In this document: piece after piece, positions 48,141 through 60,570 of the stretch
Numbering within the stretch: the first letter of the stretch is position 1
How the letters are laid out: the number at the start of each line of letters is the position of its first letter
Source of the DNA: Liolophura sinensis
Lineage: Eukaryota; Mollusca; Polyplacophora; Chitonida; Chitonidae
Length of the DNA: 64,000 nt
Reading direction: 5' to 3'
Assembly: GCF_032854445.1 (NCBI RefSeq)
Contig: NC_088306.1
Span: 3,404,373-3,468,372 of the forward strand
The notes under the pieces: model-generated
Databases searched by the model: none
Told to the model about the DNA's origin: nothing
What the model saw: only the letters and a program-made list of their open reading frames with translations
Translations under genes and position numbers: made by a program

Positions 48141-50204
48141 AATTAGACAAGTGACATTTCAGGACAGCCCAATGTCCAGGAGCTAGCCTTATATGGACTT
48201 ATATGGAGACCTGAATTGAATGATGCGTTATGTATGGCATTGAATACTAAGTGGCTGGGGTCTACATGTTTTTCATAATAATTCATGGAAAGGTATTTGA
48301 GTAGAATGTAGGTTTTGCTTGTGGAAATGATTTGCAAGGTCATTTTGGAGATGTTACATGTACATGTATGTATTGTTCAGAAGAAATGTTTATATGCTTT
48401 ATTAAAACCGCTTCTGAAATCTATGAAAAAATTTTTGAAATCTTCATGATTTTTGTACATTTGATATTTTTTTTAGCTTTTTGAAGAAAGAAATAAGAAA
48501 AAAGGTGATGATATAAAATTAAATCAGTTAATATAATTTGGAGATGTGATCATGTGTAAAATATTCTATATACTACAGTTTAATGTAAATCAACTTGATA
48601 TGTCAATGATTTGGTGTATTAAGCTTTTGTTGTGCCTCACACCTTGTTTACTAAATTCCAGTTATCACCTCATCTGATGAATATTCACATGTTGACCCAG
48701 TTACTACACTACACTGCTTTGTCTGATTGGCTGTGGAGCCTGATGGGCCGGCCTGGCAGCTGTTGTTGTTTACTGCGCTGCCTGTCTACCAGTAGATATA
48801 TATGGTATACCTAGCCAAACCTACAGGCTACGTATGCAGTGGGAGGAAGTTAAGAACTTCTGCTGGATGGGAAAACACTAAGGGCTGTTGTTGCCAGAAG
48901 CTGCAACTCGCTTTACTCCACATGTACATGTACAGGACAGCTCACCAACTTTCTGCCTTATTTTTTCTCCGCCCTTTATAGCGTGAAGTGATTTGGTAGC
49001 GTTGAAGACGTCATCAACTGACAAGCTTTCACACTGCCTAGGGCCAGGTATGTCAGATGTGATTTCGCCGGCACATTTCAGCTTCCGTCTTTATTGTGCC
49101 AGTAAATAAAACCATGCACTGTGGTTTGGGCTGTTGGTTTCACTGAGGGAAAGAAGGGCTCTAGCCAGCTATGTCCTGTTGGAGAGAGGGTGGAGCTGTA
49201 GTGTACCTAGCCGAACTGCCTGAGCGGTATTTAACACTGTTAGGGGGGTATTAGTCGTTCTGAGGAAAGCTCTGTTTGCCACATCACTGATTGAGGATAT
49301 CCATGCATATAGTACTTGTTGTATAGAGTGGAAGTGTACATATTCTGTGTTCAGTGAGGACTTTAGGTGTAGAGATTAAAAACTAGTATATGAGCTGAAA
49401 TGAAGCTTTCACTTCGGAAACCACAGTTATAATTCATTGGGAGTTGTTATCAAGCCTTGACTGTCAAAACTGCATAGTTTATTAATGGTATACGTTTCAG
49501 CATTTTAAACTGTACGTGTTTTACCTGAACTTCAGTTTTTATCCAGTCTGTATCGGCCAGAATCTGATATAGTGTCTGGACAGGAAACTTCAGCAAAGTA
49601 TAAACAGGCAAAGTTTCAAGGCCTTGGAAGGGAACATTGCTGATCAGTGGAGATTTGGCCAACGGAATTCTCCCACCTGCAGGTGACTTTAGCCAGTGAC
49701 ATTTGCTGCCTGAACAGGTCAAATGGTGGTGACTTCAATGAAGCTACAGATGCCAGTTGTAAGCTCTATGGCCGGAAAGGCTAAGGATTTGGCAGCCCCA
49801 AAGTCGGACGAGTTCTTAGTGTCTGCGTTTGGTTTTCTCACAGCTCTCAGGTAACTAACTAGAACAGCCGTCTCTTTCAGTTTCCTTTTCTTATTTCCCT
49901 GCAAAGACATTGCGTGCGTCTGTGATGATACAGTTCTTGAGAAGGTTTATTCATTGAAATTGAAACATTTGAGGTTTAGAAAAATTTACTTTTGTTGTAT
50001 CTATGAAGTGTGGAAAGACTGTTGACTGAAACCTTTCAGAGATTTGAGTTTCAAAAGGGATTTATTACTAAATTACAGACCTGTAGCATTGAGCGAATTA
50101 TGGGTGTTCATCCCCATACATACCTATAACACTTCAGCTTGGTGTTTAGTATTAGGGCAGTATATAAGCCACATATACATGTCCAGACATATATGATATA
50201 CCCT
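48141..50204. other. Non-coding stretch
   Basis: No supported gene. Slightly GC-richer at 48.7-49.3 kb, but no open frame there shows splice support or a domain. Confidence 0.4.
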
Positions 50205-50462
50205 TATTCTTCAGCCTTCTCGCAAATGAAAGAACAACTTTCAGTACAATTTATGCACATTTTTAAATTGATTTTAGAGACAAAGCTGCATTGGTTGGAT
50301 TGGCCGTTTTCTGAGCTTCATAAAAAGTATAATTTTATCAATCTAATCAGAATTTATATAATATAATTTTATCAGTCTACACGGAGTAAAAAAAAATGCT
50401 TTCAGAATGTGCTTGACTAAACACCTTGCAAACATGCGAAAAGGTTGAAGAATTGCAGTAAT
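50205..50462 (+). mobile_element. MITE family 1, copy 4, with internal duplication
   Basis: Starts TATTCTTCAGCCTTCTCGCA and ends ACATGCGAAAAGGTTGAAGA. The core has GAACAACTTTCAGTACAATT, TTGGATTGGCCGTTTTCTGA and CATAAAAAGTATAATTTTAT. A ~35-40 bp internal segment around TATAATTTTATCA-TCTA is duplicated, making this copy about 258 bp, longer than the others. Confidence 0.75.
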
Positions 50463-50974
50463 ACAGGAAGGCTAGTGGCATACATGAATGTACCAGCTGG
50501 TTGACAGTGACCCACCGGTGGTGCAAGAGTATGGATTTTGCTCAGAATGCGGCCAATGCAGATCATTTATCCTGCCTACATTTCACGCATCATTATATAA
50601 TGGTCCAAATTACATGCACATGTTATTATTCACTGGGCTATATTGCTTGCCCACGCTATAACTAGGGTAGCATTTATACAGTCATCATGTCTGCAGTGTG
50701 TGGTTGGTCACCTTGCTAATAGTACAGCTTGGAAAACCACATGATGTGTAATGCTTGTACATAACTAATACTCTAATTACCTACATTTTACAAACTTTTA
50801 TTCATCTAAAGTGTAATAGAAATGTGACATTGCTGTGTTGTGGGAATACATGTAGTTCTATATAAAAACAACATAATTAAGTCGATGTCGAGTGGTAGTT
50901 TGTCGGAGTTCATGTGTAACAAGTCCCGTGGGGCCTTAATTTAGCCTGGATATTACACAACCTTGCATGACATT
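50463..50974. other. Non-coding stretch
   Basis: Unique AT-rich sequence with nothing recognised. Confidence 0.4.
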
Positions 50975-51031
50975 ATGGTTGATTGTACTCCTACTGCTTC
51001 AACGACAACTACCACTGTTTCCTCGCCTGTG
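50975..51031 (+). CDS. Weak candidate small coding exon
   Basis: ATG at 50975 opens 19 codons ending exactly before GTGAGTAAC, a good donor. The product would be MVDCTPTASTTTTTVSSPV, a Thr/Ser-rich stretch. The frame has a TAG upstream at 50942-50944. Its phase (0) differs from that of the 27544 exon (2), so the two cannot be alternative first exons joining one acceptor without a frame change. The length is within chance expectation. Confidence 0.15.
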
Positions 51032-51039
51032 GTGAGTAA

Positions 51040-54000
51040 CTAGTATACTGAGTTCAATTGTAACCACAACACTTTAACAGGGCTACAGTACTACAATTGT
51101 TAGCCCTAGGGCGTTTGTGGTTTACACTCACTATTAATACACTCTAGGGTTTTTAGTCACCCGTGTCCTTAAAATAGCCTTACTGGCCCCGTACATTGTG
51201 TGATACAATCTACAATGTTATATTGAGGGTGTTGGGTGGAGAATGGGAAAAGTTACCAGGAGCGGAACTTTTAGGCGTGATCGTATCTCTACCCTAACTT
51301 AAGTAGAGGATGGCTGTGGTTTTAAGTTGAAGAGATTTGACGTCAAAATGTGGAGAGTTGGTCATAACCAGGGCTATGTGTATAAGTACTTCATAATGAT
51401 CTGTTTATTTCCAGAAAGTGCAGAGCTTTGTTGCTGGGAATCAAAACTTTGTGCGCGTTACTCAGGCTCATGCGGTTCATAATTCTGGTTTTGTATTAAA
51501 AACACTTTTCACAGATTTGGCGCAAATATCCAAACACTGTAGTGATTTCTTCATTTCTTACCGTATAATTCCTTTACAATAAGATGCGAAAATTTGCCTT
51601 TGGTAAAGATTGATTACAGAAATCCATATTGCACAGTATGATAAAGGAGAAATAAATGTAGGTAGTGTTTGGTTGGGATTGATTCATTAATGGACACAAA
51701 GCTAACATCTTGATGAACCACAACTTTGTAGATCTAAAGGTCTGCTTCTATAACATAGTATAATTACTTTCAGAAGTACACGTAGCTGAATAGTGAATGA
51801 TAGTTCAAAAGCTTTAATGCTGCCAATTAACAACTAAGGCAGTAGTCAGACGAATCAACAGTAAACACCAGTTTTTATGAAAACATACGGTAAACACAAG
51901 ATACTACGTCCTTGCTAGTTTTGCCAGAAAGTTGTAGATTGCAGTAAACATTTGAGTACTTAGATCGGAACAACCAACTGTCTGTTTACGTTATATTTAG
52001 AAGTGAGTGTGCAGACTAAGTACAAATGTTTCATACTACTAACTTGTTTCTGTGAAGACATGCATACAAAAAAAAACAACAACAACAACATGATACTCAC
52101 TTAGAGCTACTGGGTGCTTTGTTTGCTCAGATTGTTTACGTAAAGTGTCTCCCACGTCACTGCTCTGGTAGACATTTTTAGATGCTTTTAAGACATGTAA
52201 TGTATGCACTTATCAACTATATAATTTGATAGATGTATGTAGCCTCAAGATTTGCGTCGAGTTCATGGTCCACTGGATGCGTGTTTGATATGAAGTGTGA
52301 AGTACGTTTGAAAACTGAAAGAAGAGGGAAAAAACAAAGGAAAAACCTGATATAAAGAAAAACAGTGTCTCTAGGCAAATCTTACTGCTATTCCAGCTAT
52401 TTCAAATCTTAATGCGTTTTTTTATTGTTACTGTTTTCAAAAAGTTTGAGACCAGGCAGATGATCACCTCATTGTTCAGTGCTGATAGTATGCTATTGTT
52501 AAGATACAGAGGACCCCAGTGGTAAGAATTGGCGGGGGGGGTTTTTTCCTCGCATTTTTGGTATAAGCGCTGTTTGAAAGGTCAGGCCAGAGGTAGACTG
52601 AGACATTGATATTACATGAAAACAAAACAAACACCAGCATATGAAAATACTTGATGCATTACCATGGAAACGCCATATCAGCAGGAGTTACTGTAATGAT
52701 GTTTTTTTGTTTTTACCTGTGTGGATGACAGATGAAAGAGCGATGCCCTTTAGCTCTGGCATGTCTTACATTGCGGCCATTGTAGCTAAAGCAACTGCAC
52801 CTGTTGTGCGCGGCAGCTGCGGTAGGGCATTGCAATTTTAGCTGCAGTACTACACATACATGTATGCCGATGGTTACACCATATGCTGTAGGTAACATTT
52901 GATAGCAAGTTCCTCACATTTTACTCTATCAACACTTCAACTAGGTTCAGGGAAAAGGCCACAAACATATGTGAATAAATCTAAAAGAAATTAGCTAGCT
53001 TACCATGTGAATTATATTTGATTTATGCGACCTCTTTAAATTCTATCTAGAAACTCGTTTCTAAAATAACCCTACATTCAAGCTACATGTACATGTAACC
53101 ATTAATTATTCTGTAATCATGTTGTCTTAGACTCAAACCTTTGGAGTAATAAGGAGTTATTTTGCTAAGAACTAGAGACTTCTCTGTACAGCATCACCTT
53201 CATTCCTGCAGTATGACATGCGAAGTCAATCAGGAACTGGTTACATGGTAATTTTAAGCTTTTCCGCGTACATTCCATCACCCCAGGTATTTACTACATT
53301 CCCCCCCTCCTCTCCCACAAAATTGCCTCCCTGCCATATATACTTGTACCTGCATACAGATCTCTGTAAAGGTTACATGGCATTCTCATGTGATATCACT
53401 TCACCGCTTGTGTGTTTTCCACTTGACATTATAAAGCTCTCCTCGTCCCTCACTTTGTTGATTACAGAGGTTCCGAAGGGAAACACATATGTGCACAGGT
53501 ATGCATAAGCTCCACTTCAAGAATTAAGATCTATTCAAGGCCAACAAACATCTGCAATTTTTTCAGCAGATAACTCTTGTTAGATGCTAAAAGTTCATGC
53601 TCCCCTGAATCCTTTTTCGTAAAACAAATTGTTTGTTGCATAAAGGGCTTTGCATATTGTTGTCTTTGAAAAGGTATTAAAGAAGAAATATTTGAAAAGC
53701 TTGTATGTGATAAATATGTTTACAAGTGTGGCAGGTAAAGTTCACACTGACACGAATGTCATAAGGTGTGGATATTTATAGCATCTGTTTGTTGAGTCTT
53801 TGAGAAGTGAAGGTAATAATTCAGAATCACTTGTGTTATGTACATATCCATGTATGTGAGTGCTACGCCTGAACTTACCTATCTACAGGAACCATTTTGT
53901 ATAACCTTTGGAGGACAGTTTCATGCACATGTAGGTTAAAATATGGCACTCTCTACATGAAAGCTACATGTATCTGCAAAAAGAGGACCGCCTCAGGGAA

Positions 54001-54401
54001 AATTATCCTTGATGTGTGACAGTATAACCTTTTGCTGTCACTGGACTTATTTATCATGGCTCCACTTTTGTGTTGAAACAATTTGTGAAAATATTGACTT
54101 TCTTTTTGGGGTTTATTGATGTATGGGTGGGACTGAAGGAGATCTGTAGGCTTCCTGGTGTTAAGCACTTCATAACTCATTGGATGGTGATGACAGAATG
54201 TAAACAAACTGTTTGTTATTTATAGCCATAGTCAGTTAATTGACATATGACTACATACACTCTGCCCTCTGTTTTCTCTGAGGAGGGTTGAACTTTAGAA
54301 CATACATAATACTTGATGACTGGAGCTTAACCGTTCATTATGCCAGTTTTTTTTTTTTTTGGTATATGTGTCTGGCAAAAAAATAATAAAACAGATATAG
54401 C
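51040..54401. other. Non-coding stretch
   Basis: No repeat family or gene recognised. Contains an (AAC)n run near 52072-52090 and several small unsupported frames. Confidence 0.4.
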
Positions 54402-54646
54402 CTAACTCCTCAACCTTTTCACATATGGAAGATCAACTTTCAGCACACTTTATGCACATTTTTAATTTTTATTTTTTTTATTTAGTTATTTTTTTTTTTT
54501 GAGACAAAACAACCTTGGTTAATCAGCCAAATTCTGGGCTTCACAAAAAGCGGTCTTTTATCAGTCTACACAGAGCAATACCTTCGGAATAAGCTTGAAC
54601 AAAGACCTTGCAAACATGTGAAAATGTTAAAGGTTGCAGTAATGAT
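54402..54646 (+). mobile_element. MITE family 1, copy 5, with T-rich insertion
   Basis: Starts CTAACTCCTCAACCTTTTCA and ends CATGTGAAAATGTTAAAGGT. The family core is present (GATCAACTTTCAGCACACTT, GGGCTTCACAAAAAGC, TATCAGTCTACACAGAG), but about 30 extra T-rich bases sit at 54464-54500 just before GAGACAAAAC. Confidence 0.7.
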
Positions 54647-55015
54647 ATGCAATAACCTGAGGTAATGTTGTATTATATCCCTGAATTAACTTTGAACTGT
54701 GTGAGCAAAAAACAGTGTAAACCACTTTTTTTCCTCTGTGGGCACACTTTAGTACACATTAGTTAAAAACTTTTCTGGAAAAAAGCCATCAGTTCCTGTT
54801 TGATCTCTGCTTACAGTTTTCATACAGTCTTGAGAAAAGTTGCATTGTGATCAAAATGTGTATGTTGTTAGAGTTCTAATGTTTGGAGAAGATCTAGGGT
54901 CATACGTTAATTAAATGTTAAAGAGAAAGTGGATAATCACTTCAGATCATAATTGCCCTACCTTGTGATGGTTTCCAAACAACATCTACTGTCCTGTCCT
55001 GCATGTTTGTTCTGA
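54647..55015. other. Non-coding stretch
   Basis: Unique sequence with nothing recognised. Confidence 0.4.
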
Positions 55016-55566
55016 TTGAAAAGATTCATGTTGTTACAGCACGAAAACATGCATCTTGTTACTGCAAGGAAACATGCATCTTGTTACAGCATGAAAACGT
55101 GCATTTTGTTACAGGACGAAAACATGCATGTTACTACAGCACGAAAACATGTATGTTACTACAGCATGAAAACATGTATGTTACTACAGCACGAAAACAT
55201 GCATGTTGTTACAACACAAAAACATGCATGTTACAACATGAAAACATGCATGTTGTTACAACACGAAAACATGCATGTTGTTACAGGACGAAAACATGCA
55301 TCTTGTTACAGCATGAAAACATGCATTTTGTTACAGGACGAAAACATGCATGTGACTACAGCACGAAAACATGCATGTTACAGCACGAAAACATGCATGT
55401 TTTTACAACACAGAAACATGCATGTTTTTACAACATGGAAATGTGCATGTTTTTACAACATGGAAATGTGCATGTTGCTACAGCATGAACATGCATGTTG
55501 TTACAGCACGAAAACATGCATGTTACTACAGCATGAAAAAACGCATGTTATTACAGTATGAAAACA
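55016..55566. repeat. 25-bp tandem repeat (minisatellite), ~22 copies
   Basis: The unit is close to TTGTTACAGCACGAAAACAT plus GCATG. Variants include TTACTACAGCATGAAAACAT and TTTTTACAACATGGAAATGT. Most units are 25 bp; a few are shorter (for example near 55229, 55376 and 55486). Period 25 shifts frame each copy, giving two overlapping His/Cys/Met-rich open frames of 161 and 181 codons that are artefacts. Each unit junction carries the palindrome ATGCAT. Confidence 0.93.
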
Positions 55567-57479
55567 TTATTCACATTCCAAAGCTGGTTGGATCTCATAC
55601 AAATGAATTTCATTGTCTCCCTTAGAGTCTGCCTTGCACTACATGTGCACTGGACTGTGAAATTCTTTTTGTCCTGTACATGTGTATTGCTTTACTGCTC
55701 TTAAGGCATCCAGAACTTAAGGCACAAACAAAATGGCGGGGAAACTGGCGTCAGGATGAGGATGCCTCTGTACTGTAGGTAATCAGGACAGTATCTACAT
55801 GTAGTGTGGTTTCCAATTAACTTTCATCAGCTTCACAGGGGGCAGATACAGAGCGTTATGCACATAAACATGCACAGGTCGGTGGCCCCAGGGGGAGGGG
55901 CACACACTGTTTATTACGATTGTTTTGGCTAAAATGATGAAGACTGATCACTCCAGGGAAATGACATTAATGACTAGACCCTCAAGGCGTCCTGGGTTAA
56001 AAGGCTGCTTTTGACAGCTTGCCGACTAGGTGATAAAATTTACAAAGATAACGAGAATTACCGCGGGGAGTAGTGCACCGGCTTGTGCTGGCTCCGCAGT
56101 TGTTCTGCGGGGCTGTAACCATGAAAGATTGAGATGTATGGTTCACATACAGCACGTGTGTTATGAACTGTATCTGTATGTAGTTATGTCATATCTTGAT
56201 CTGAATAGATCTCTCTCCAGCTCTGGATACATGTACTGTGGTTATGCTAGTTACAACATGTGAAAGTTTTGAAAGTGTAAGCTGGAAGGGTTTATGGTCT
56301 TAATTAGCAAGAGTTAAAAGTGTAATTTCCTAGGTTTAATTGGTGATGATGATTATTATTTATGATGCGATAAAATGGCAGTGTGTGGCAAACATTTTAA
56401 TGTATTCAGAATTTTCCTCGATCAACATTTTTAATACGTGCTCACGAGCATTATTCAATATATGGGGTGAAAATTAATACAGAGCCAGCTTGTAAATACT
56501 CCATTATAGGTTGAGTATCAAGTCAGTTGTTGATATTGTTTATATGTTAGACCAGAGCCATATACCAACTGGCATCTATTTACCCAGTGGAGATAGCCCA
56601 TTGCAAGTCGTGATATAACAGCTAGAAAACCAAACAAAACAAAAACAAAAATTGCAGCAGAAGCTTTGACATGATCTTTTGGGACTGTTAATGTCTGATG
56701 TTAAAAAAAAAAAAAAAGGAAAAATAGCAGTACTAATGACACAGAGTAACTTTGACATTCTCTATCTGAGTCTATCTGGCATGTAACTGCAGATGGTAAA
56801 GCACTACGAAAACTGTTATTTATTTCGTGCATGTGCACTGTTAATGGGATCCAGATGTGCACAGAAATGCATACGTACTGTAAGTCGTCCTCTCAGCAAA
56901 GTAGCCAAGGAAGCAGTCATGAAATCTATGTGCACCTTTAGTTTTTGTCTACATGTATTACATGTACTTGTAGATGATGTAAGTTTTGAAGCACAGGTGC
57001 ACATGTAGGGGCACCTGGTATTCAAAAGTCTACTAGAAAGTTTGACATTTACACTTGCGACTGTCTTGCTCAAAATGTTTTTAGCTGATTTCAAGGGATG
57101 TCATGATTTTCATAGTATCAAATCTTCGACAGAGAACTCACCAAACCTGTTCAGTTACAAATGAGGATCAGCTCGTAGAATAAATTTCAGATGTTTTTGA
57201 TAGAAGATATTCTTTTTCTTGCTGTCTACTTGCTGTGAGAGTCGAATGTGGAAGAATACAGTACGTGTATGCGAATAATCATTCAGTCACTGGGACTGAA
57301 TGATTGACTGATTTAGGGCCTCTTGTGTACTTGTTTGTACTAAATTTCCGGCAGTGTTTCGATGACAGATGATTCAACATTTCATTTTCAACAGAATTAA
57401 GTGGTAACATTATATTGGAAGATATTTTTACGTTTCATCAGCGAAAGTGAAATGTTCTTTTCTAATAATTGATGAAGGG
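55567..57479. other. Non-coding stretch
   Basis: No gene or repeat family recognised. Overlapping frames on both strands at 56793-57094 have no domain or splice support. Confidence 0.4.
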
Positions 57480-58060
57480 TTTTTTATTGGCAGTCTTGAT
57501 AGCGAATGAATTGGCACGTTCCTGGGGAATGTGCTTCACATGGTGGACGGCTGATAATCGTTTATTCCGTCCTCATAAATCGTAGCGTACATGTCATGTG
57601 ACTGTTAAACTAGGGACGAACTGCTAAACTTCTGAGCTAATTACGTCGTGTCATTACAAGTGCGATGGTATTTCTGGCATAGATTTGAATTTATGGGCCA
57701 TGGAAAGAGTCATCATGGACAGATCAGTGTAAAATACGGCCTCGTAGAACTGGGGCACCATTGATTATTAATTATGGGTATCAGCCGTTGGAAAGGAGGT
57801 CGGTATTTTTGAGAAATAGCGTTGAGAGATGATTATGTGTTGATGTTTCATGTCGAGAGCTGTGGGATTTTGAGAAGATGAATATTTAATCCATAATTTG
57901 TTAATATCCCGAGGGAGAGTTATGTAGAAAGATGGAGGATCAGCTGTGTTCATGCCAGGTGTATACAAATACAAATGCGGTTCAAATGTGGTTGCTCGTT
58001 AGCATTAATGCAAAATTAATGATCTTGTTAATGTCATTTGTGAGGTAGCACCATTCTTAA
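57480..58060. promoter_or_regulatory. Candidate conserved non-coding / enhancer-like block
   Basis: Repeat-free, complex, and the most motif-dense non-coding block in the window. It has TTGATTATTAATTATGG at 57761-57777, ATATTTAATCCATAATTTG near 57882-57900, and ATTAATGCAAAATTAAT at 58004-58020, which combine homeodomain and POU/octamer-like sites. Several other homeodomain-type cores (TAATTA, CATAAATCG) occur. No exon is seen. Function is inferred from motif clustering only. Confidence 0.25.
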
Positions 58061-58437
58061 GGAAATTAAGACTTCTTTTTTAGCTCCCCTCAAAAGGTTG
58101 AAATTCATAATAAAAAAAAGACCAAAGGTGAATTAAATAGCCTTTACTCTCCTCTACATGTGTTCATTTTGAGTTTGTATTTTTTTTAATTTACCGCAGG
58201 CTATTATGTAAGCTGTCTATCAAAATTTGTTACAGCTTAATACGTTTTATTTTTAGCATCAGCACAGGGTGTGCTTATGAGGAAGTGAATGTTGTATCAC
58301 TTACTCCCATTCGCCCTTATTAGGGATGTCATATCTCACCACATGCTGAGTTCCAGTGCAATCTTTTCTGAACTCTTAGAAACCCACAAGCATGACGAAC
58401 AGTACATGAATAAATCACTTTGTCTCCCTTCTTCAAG

Positions 58438-58541
58438 AATCCTGGAGACCTGGAGAATGTCATTATCAAAACTCCAGTGCCTCAGGGAGCAATAGATTAT
58501 AATGTCATAACAGAGAAGCCAGTCATTGTGTACTGGTGGTG
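58438..58541 (+). CDS. Weak candidate internal coding exon
   Basis: A pyrimidine tract ending TTCTTCAAG at 58437 could be an acceptor, and 58542 begins GTGAGA, a usable donor. The frame starting at 58438 is open across all 104 bases. Its peptide contains DLENVIIKTPVPQGAIDYNV and then ITEKPVIVYWW, which is less repetitive and more protein-like than most frames here. It matches nothing I know. An open frame in another phase overlaps it, so chance remains likely. Confidence 0.18.
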
Positions 58542-58562
58542 GTGAGAAATGTTGATTAACCG

Positions 58563-59126
58563 TCAGAGTAACTTGAGGACCATGTGTGCGGAATTCAGAG
58601 GAACCCTTGCAAGAAGCCATACAGCTTCATAATCTCGTTGAATTACGATGACCTTCATTTCTAAACTTGTTCTGGCTGTGAAAATGCATTCTCCACCAGC
58701 TTCGACTCCTGCATTTATCTCTTTCGCGGAACATAAATAAATTAGGCTTTTCAGGGAATGTGATGAAAAAATGCGCACTGTTGCATGACTGACCGGGACA
58801 TGCAACACTGGGCCGTAGCCTGTAGGTGACACAAGTAGCAAAGCAATGCGCACCCTACGGCAGCCCTGTATTGATTCGCTGAGAGTTGCTCCAAGACTAA
58901 CGTGTTCCACGCGACCACGGCGACAGGCCTTGTCCAGCCTCTCTCTGGCTGCAGGTACACAAAAGAGACGGCAGCTTTTCTGAAGTCTCCATGGTGGTGA
59001 CAAGTCGCAGAGTGTTTTCAAGCCTGTTTCACAGTGTTTAGTACAAGCTTGGCGGATGTGTGTGCATGCCTTGTCTAGCCGGTTAATGAGAATTCCAAGA
59101 TAGTAGCCTTGAGGACTAAGTGGCAT
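58563..59126 (-). other. Longest non-repeat open frame (187 codons), unassigned
   Basis: The largest open frame in the window that is not made by a tandem repeat. The start MPLSPQGYYLGILINRLDKA is the first Met of the frame. RLDKAC occurs twice (near residues 17 and 63). It is Cys/Arg-rich with no recognised domain, signal peptide or membrane segment. The region is GC-richer than its surroundings, which lengthens chance frames. It could be a terminal or single exon, or noise. Confidence 0.15.
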
Positions 59127-60570
59127 ACTGTAAGGCTGTCAGTGTGTGGCATGGTGATAGTGGAATGATAACTGTAACAAGTGACTGAAAACAATGTCCA
59201 TTTCAAATACTGGATTCCAGTACTACTTGAAAGCCAGAATATGGTCTATTTGTATGAGATAGACACAGTTTTGCATCCGTCAACGAGTGACACAACAAAA
59301 TAGCGAGGAGAAGGTCCTCGTTAGCTTTCTGGGTTAATAACTGTCATCTTTACTGCTGGACTGCATGTTTTCCCTCGTTAACCCGCAATACAGTTTCCAC
59401 ACAGAGGATCTGGGTCAGCCTGTGTTGTGTTTAGCCCCGTACCCTTCCCCGCTGTGGTTACGTCGAATTGTACTTCGCAGCAGCTCTGCTATATGACGTC
59501 AGCTCTGACACATTTAGGCCATGGAAAAAGATGCTATGGAGATTTCCAAAGATAAGGTCACAATTATTGGCGATAATAAAAGGTAATTGTTTCTGATATT
59601 AAGAGATAGATCCACTTTTTTCTTCATGAATCGTTCTATTTATAGTGAATGCTTTTTTGTTAATTCTAGTAAAGCTTTTCTCGTCTACTCTTCGGTGAAC
59701 TTTTACACTTATCAGAGGAAGATCCCTAAGAGCTGGGTCGTGCGTAGTTGTATAGATTCTATTTTCCGATTGGTTACAGTTGACATTTTCCCACAAGGCT
59801 CATGACAGTTGTGACAGGATGCAATTTGGTAAAGATCTCAAGCATCTTTGATTTTTTTTTTTTTTTTTTTTCAAGAATTTTGTTAACCCAGTTTTAGCAT
59901 CTGCGTTTCCTGTATCGTAATCTGCTGACCCTGTGTCAATATCAAGCTCACCCACACGCTATATTCAGTATTTGCCAAGAATTTGCTGGAGTATGTGACG
60001 CGTGTTAACCATACATTGTGTATCTGCTGGGGTATCATACCATCAGCGTGCGCACCACATTGATTTTTCTCCAACGTGCTCGGGCACTTCACTATGGTAT
60101 AAAACATTGACGCTTGTGAAGTTTTCAGTTCGTTCAGAATCGCGATCCAAGGCAATTGATTTTTGTCTGGGTTATGGAATGATCCTGTTTAAACTGAGCT
60201 CTACACAATGACGTGCAGTTTTATCTACCTTCCACATGTTGCTACATGCACGAATTATTGTCGTGTTACAAATACAATAAAGTCTGGAGATTCATGTACA
60301 TGTATATGGTGTCAAAGATAGGTGAAGCCACCCTGTCCATTTTGATGCCAGTTCAGGTTATACAGGATTACTGATGCCGGAGTTATAATGTCATCTTTAA
60401 TGCACCATTTACCAGTGTGGCAAGAAAGGGACTCGGTAAACCATCTGTATTGTAGATTGTAGGTGTAAGTGTCAACCCTTAAAGAGTCTGTACAACAGAT
60501 TTTTGGTCTAAAATCAGTTAGTAAAAATCCTGTTAGTTTTTTGCTATTACTTCTGAAATAACGTTAATAG
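59127..60570. other. Non-coding stretch with one CRE-like site
   Basis: A TGACGTCA palindrome at 59494-59501 lies in a GC-richer block (59390-59580). A long poly-T run lies near 59850-59870. Frames at 59587-60211 are short and unsupported. Confidence 0.35.
59494..59501. promoter_or_regulatory. cAMP-response-element-like palindrome
   Basis: TGACGTCA, the full CREB/ATF consensus. One 8 bp site occurs by chance about once per 65 kb, so two in this window is not remarkable. Confidence 0.2.

Noticed and set aside
53468-53498. 31-bp microexon between GATTACAG and GTATGC
   Set aside because: Splice-like dinucleotides bracket it, but such short pairs are common by chance and no adjoining exon is known.
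55003-55625. His/Cys/Met-rich frames of 161 and 181 codons
   Set aside because: Artefacts of the 25-bp tandem repeat.
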